Of a DNA stretch of 9,356 nucleotides, positions 6,989 through 9,356 are shown piece by piece. The position numbers and the translations under genes were made by a program. Each line of letters begins with the position of its first letter. Positions within the stretch are counted from its first letter, which is position 1. Source of the DNA: JAJPJX01 sp964568355 (GTDB lineage Bacteria; Acidobacteriota; Terriglobia; Bryobacterales; Bryobacteraceae). The notes below the pieces were generated by a model. The model was not told the origin of the DNA and made no database searches. It was given only the letters and a program-made list of their open reading frames with translations. The stretch is taken from contig CAZMRK010000061.1 of the NCBI GenBank assembly GCA_964568355.1, positions 1 through 9,356 of the forward strand. Direction: 5' to 3'.

Positions 6989-8275
6989 TTAATCGATCTG
7001 GCGCTCGGCCGTACCGAAGATCAAGAAGGCCAAGATGCCGCAACAGGAGATTCCAGCCGTCAAAATAAAGGCCGTGTTCCACCCGGCGGACCTGGCCAGA
7101 TAGCCGATGACCACGGGTGCGAGAACTCCCGCGAAGTTCGCCAGGCAAGCCTGCACGGCGACGACAGTGCCTGCATACCTGGGAGCCAGATCGAGAGAGT
7201 TGCTTGCGTAGACGGGCGTCGCGCCGGTTAGCAGGGCCATGGCCACACACAGCAGCAAGACGATTGTGAATGGAGAGGAGGCCAGCGGAAGCAAGGTTAG
7301 AGTGATTGCAGACAGCGCATAGGGGATGAGAAAGAGTTTGCGAATACGTGTTCGATTCCGCATTGTGGTGAGGCGATCGAGCAGGGACCCAAAGGCATTG
7401 GTTGCAAGGAGAGCTGAGATATACGGCAAGGAAGCGCCGATCGCCATGTGGGAAAGGGAGAAACCGCGGGCCACTGCGAGATAGGTGGGCAGCCAGGAGA
7501 TCATCACATAGGCGAACCAGTTGGATGAGAAATGCAGCGCCAAGAGGGCCCATATGGGCGGCAGGCGGAGAATCCGTCCCCAAGGGACATTCTCCGCTTT
7601 ACGAATCTCCGGGCGGGAGGCATGGATGCGCGCGAGCTCGGCTGCGGACACGTGGGGCGATTGCTCCGGCATGTCGGCTGCGACGGAATACCACAAAGGG
7701 ATCCACAGGAGACCGATACCGGCAAAGAGGAAGAAGATCGCCCGCCATCCCCACAGCGTGAGGATTGAGGTGGCCAGAGGGATTCCGATGATTGGTCCGG
7801 CATAGCCTCCACTCCAGCAGAAGCCGGTAGCGCGAGAATACTCGTCGCGCGGGAACCAGCGCACCAGGATGCCATTCATGGAAGGAAACGTACCGCTTTC
7901 GCCGGCACCCATCAGCGCCCGCAACGCAACCAGCCCCCAAAGAGAGGCGCACCACGGGGTAAGAGCGGTAAACAAAGACCACCACGCGATGCTCGCGGCA
8001 AAGACGCGCTTCGGGCCGAAACGATCCGCGAGTACGCCGGCGGGAATCATGAAGGCGGCATAGCCGACGAAGAAACCGGAGAGAATCCAACCCATCTGCG
8101 CGGTATCCCAGCCGTATTGCCGCATGATGGGCGGGGCAGCTACAGACATATTGACGCGGTCGCAATAGGCGATAACGAGAGCCACAAAGGAGAGCAGAGC
8201 AATATCCACCCGCGCAGGCCAGGGAAAGCGGCGCGTCCGGACGCGGGTGGCGGGCAATGTCGACGGACTGCTCAT
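6989..8275 (-). CDS. MFS transporter, anion:cation symporter (hexuronate/organic acid) type
   Basis: A 428-residue inner-membrane carrier of the major facilitator superfamily, with about 12 hydrophobic segments after a charged, Pro/Arg-rich N-terminus of about 22 residues. The first helix carries YCDRVNMSVA (37-46), matching the Y-x-D-R-x-x-(L/M)-S-x-A signature of the ACS family, whose members (ExuT, GudP and the SLC17 group) import hexuronates, sugar diacids and other organic anions, usually with protons. MFS motif A is GVLADRFGPKRV (80-91), and RALMGAGESGTFP (119-131) is the helix-4 motif. The central cytoplasmic loop is at about 200-235. The exact substrate cannot be read from the sequence. 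The ATG at 8275 lies 5 bases after the esterase stop without a clear SD, so it is probably translated as the second gene of that operon. No terminator is visible between its stop and the next operon. Confidence 0.88.
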   Translation of the reverse strand: MSSPSTLPATRVRTRRFPWPARVDIALLSFVALVIAYCDRVNMSVAAPPIMRQYGWDTAQMGWILSGFFVGYAAFMIPAGVLADRFGPKRVFAASIAWWSLFTALTPWCASLWGLVALRALMGAGESGTFPSMNGILVRWFPRDEYSRATGFCWSGGYAGPIIGIPLATSILTLWGWRAIFFLFAGIGLLWIPLWYSVAADMPEQSPHVSAAELARIHASRPEIRKAENVPWGRILRLPPIWALLALHFSSNWFAYVMISWLPTYLAVARGFSLSHMAIGASLPYISALLATNAFGSLLDRLTTMRNRTRIRKLFLIPYALSAITLTLLPLASSPFTIVLLLCVAMALLTGATPVYASNSLDLAPRYAGTVVAVQACLANFAGVLAPVVIGYLARSAGWNTAFILTAGISCCGILAFLIFGTAERQID

Positions 8276-8280
8276 GGTGT

Positions 8281-9177
8281 TCAGCGCAGCGCTCGCGCGA
8301 GCCAGTCCCGCACGGCCTTCTGGTAATCATAAGTGCCGGCCGCTTTGTCCAGAGAGCCGCGCCCATGGCCACCACCCTCAATGGCAATTACGTCACAAGT
8401 GGCTCCCGCTTTCCGCATGGCATCGCACATCACCATCGACTGTTCGAAGGGGACGTTGAAGTCCTTGGTGCCATGGACAAAGAGATAGGGGGGCATGTCT
8501 TTGCGGATGTAAGTAGCCGGAGAGGCAGTGCGGATGATTTCTTCGGCAGCGGGCCCGGGATGATGAATGCCGAGGAAGGCAGAGAGACCCGGAGAGAGGC
8601 AAATGGGACCCGGGTCAGGCACGACCTTGCCGTCCACCATACAGGGACCCTTTGGATGGGTGCGATCCACCAGATCGTGCTCGCCAAAAAACGGAATGAC
8701 CGCGGCGACGCGGTTCTCAGGCGCATGTCTGGCGCCTACGAAGGATACGAGATGCCCGCCTGCGGATTCTCCCATCAAGACCAAATGCCGGGGATCCACC
8801 TTATAAGCGGAAGCGTGAGTTTTGATATAGTGCACGGCTGTCTCCACGTCGTCGGTTTGCGCCGGGAACGGGTGCTTGGGTGCGAGACGGTAGTTTACAG
8901 AGAACCAGGCATAGCCCTGGTGAACGAAGGGATCGAGCACGGACTTCGGATAAGGCGCTTTGTCTCCAGCGACAAATCCGCCGCCGTGCACCCAGATGAT
9001 GGCCGGGAATGGACCGGAGCCGCCGGGAACCCAAGCATCCAGGAGTAAAGACTGACCGCTTGCGCGGCCGTATTCGATATCGGTCTTGAGTTCCGCGGGC
9101 AATGTCGCGATGAAAACGAGGAGAAGCACAGCGGCCTGACAAGAGCGCCGCAGAATCATCTTGCCGATTTTCGCCAT
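8281..9177 (-). CDS. Exported alpha/beta-hydrolase, carbohydrate-esterase-like (BD-FAE/HSL type)
   Basis: A 298-residue serine esterase. Seen in order: an N-terminal basic region and hydrophobic core (to about residue 28), consistent with a Sec signal peptide; oxyanion-hole HGGG (64-67); nucleophile elbow GESAGG with Ser138; Asp239 in HGTKDFNVPF; and His271 in GGGHGRG. The catalytic triad is therefore complete. HGGG plus GxSAGG places it with the HSL/Aes and BD-FAE (acetyl- or feruloyl-xylan esterase-like) group; a carboxylic-ester substrate, perhaps an acylated sugar, is inferred. I start at the ATG at 9177. The frame stays open to an ATG at 9273, but that would put the perfect operator palindrome inside the coding sequence and add 32 residues unlike a signal peptide. 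No strong SD precedes 9177, and the ATG at 9159 is also possible. It is the first gene of the operon, with the MFS gene 5 bases downstream: ester cleavage outside, uptake of the product inside. Confidence 0.85.
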   Translation of the reverse strand: MAKIGKMILRRSCQAAVLLLVFIATLPAELKTDIEYGRASGQSLLLDAWVPGGSGPFPAIIWVHGGGFVAGDKAPYPKSVLDPFVHQGYAWFSVNYRLAPKHPFPAQTDDVETAVHYIKTHASAYKVDPRHLVLMGESAGGHLVSFVGARHAPENRVAAVIPFFGEHDLVDRTHPKGPCMVDGKVVPDPGPICLSPGLSAFLGIHHPGPAAEEIIRTASPATYIRKDMPPYLFVHGTKDFNVPFEQSMVMCDAMRKAGATCDVIAIEGGGHGRGSLDKAAGTYDYQKAVRDWLARALR

Positions 9178-9239
9178 ATCACGTGGTTCCGAAGAACACT
9201 GGCGATTGTATCCGTCCGACAGACGGCGGTCAAGTTTTA

Positions 9240-9255
9240 AGTTTATCGATAAACT
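9240..9255. promoter_or_regulatory. Perfect palindromic operator, copy 2 (before the esterase-MFS operon)
   Basis: AGTTTATCGATAAACT is identical on both strands. It lies 62 bases upstream of the esterase ATG at 9177 and 45 bases upstream of the divergent gene at 9301. On the - strand it overlaps the hexamer AATAGT (9258-9253), in the same register as TATAGT overlaps copy 1; including the two preceding bases the copies agree at 16 of 18. For the + strand gene it sits just upstream of the putative -35. It could serve both divergent promoters. It is LacI-like in shape (even length, central CpG); the regulator is unknown. Confidence 0.65.
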
Positions 9256-9263
9256 ATTGGCAC

Positions 9264-9292
9264 TTGCCTTCATTTTGGTGCGGTAGCATAAT
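9264..9292 (+). promoter_or_regulatory. Putative promoter of the divergent gene at 9301
   Basis: TTGCCT (9264-9269), a 17-base spacer and CATAAT (9287-9292, 5 of 6 to consensus). The -35 hexamer is the same as in the promoter of the PPC operon. The -10 ends only 8 bases before the ATG, so the transcript would have almost no leader, in line with the absence of an SD there. Confidence 0.4.
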
Positions 9293-9300
9293 AGTCCTCG

Positions 9301-9356
9301 ATGAGGGTGACGGCGGCTGGTGTGCTGTTTGCATTTGCGCTCCCCGTATGGTCAGC
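9301..9356 (+). CDS. Start of a divergent gene, probably an exported protein (3' end outside window)
   Basis: Only 18 full codons are visible, MRVTAAGVLFAFALPVWS, a short basic start followed by a hydrophobic core, as in a Sec signal peptide. An in-frame TAG at 9292-9294 rules out a start further upstream; a GTG at 9307 is the only nearby alternative. There is no SD before the ATG, and the putative -10 is 8 bases away, so leaderless translation is possible. It shares its upstream region and operator copy 2 with the esterase-MFS operon, suggesting joint regulation. The product family cannot be told. Confidence 0.5.
   Translation, partial: MRVTAAGVLFAFALPVWS

Noticed and set aside
8257..9048. 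A 263-codon + strand frame opposite the esterase
   Set aside because: Antisense to a gene with an intact catalytic triad; the translation has no recognisable features.
1..9356. CRISPR array, IS element, tRNA/rRNA or riboswitch
   Set aside because: No regularly spaced repeats, transposase-like frame, terminal inverted repeat pair, cloverleaf or recognisable riboswitch core was seen on either strand.

Overview
The window looks like a chromosomal piece of a Gram-negative, GC-rich bacterium. An Acidobacteriota member of the Solibacter/Bryobacter type is the best guess, with Planctomycetota or Verrucomicrobiota as alternatives. This rests on three things: an LptB-type ABC ATPase (so an LPS-like outer membrane), a trio of PPC/IPT-domain, DUF1549-DUF1553 and DUF1501 proteins, and the Tat and Sec export signals. 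No taxonomic search was possible, so this is inference from gene content.

Layout: (1) 1-387, + strand: the C-terminal half of lptB, cut by the window edge. (2) 388-910: a convergent gene-poor gap. It holds an imperfect inverted repeat just after lptB and, on the - strand, what reads as the decayed N-terminal domain of a carboxypeptidase-regulatory-like/TonB-receptor protein. (3) 911-6885, - strand: a tight three-gene operon read in the order PPC/IPT protein, Ig-like + cytochrome + DUF1549/DUF1553 protein, then Tat-exported DUF1501 protein. The gaps are 14-15 bases, each carrying a strong Shine-Dalgarno. (4) 6989-9177, - strand: a second operon of an exported alpha/beta-hydrolase (carbohydrate-esterase-like) followed after 5 bases by an MFS transporter of the anion:cation symporter type. 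(5) 9301-end, + strand: the first 18 codons of a divergent gene encoding a likely signal peptide.

The most interesting signal is regulatory. A 16-base palindrome centred on CG lies upstream of the hydrolase-MFS operon (9240-9255), and a 14/16 identical copy lies in the promoter of the PPC-DUF1549/1553-DUF1501 operon (6916-6931). Both copies abut a -10-like hexamer in the same register. This suggests one regulator (LacI-like by site shape, not encoded here) controls both operons, and possibly the divergent gene at the right edge.

Working model (inference): an exported esterase removes acyl groups from a substrate, the MFS protein takes up a small acid or acidic sugar, and the three large exported proteins form an uncharacterised, probably heme-containing, cell-envelope system used in the same condition. 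The biochemical role of the DUF1549/DUF1553-DUF1501 pair is not established, and none is claimed here.
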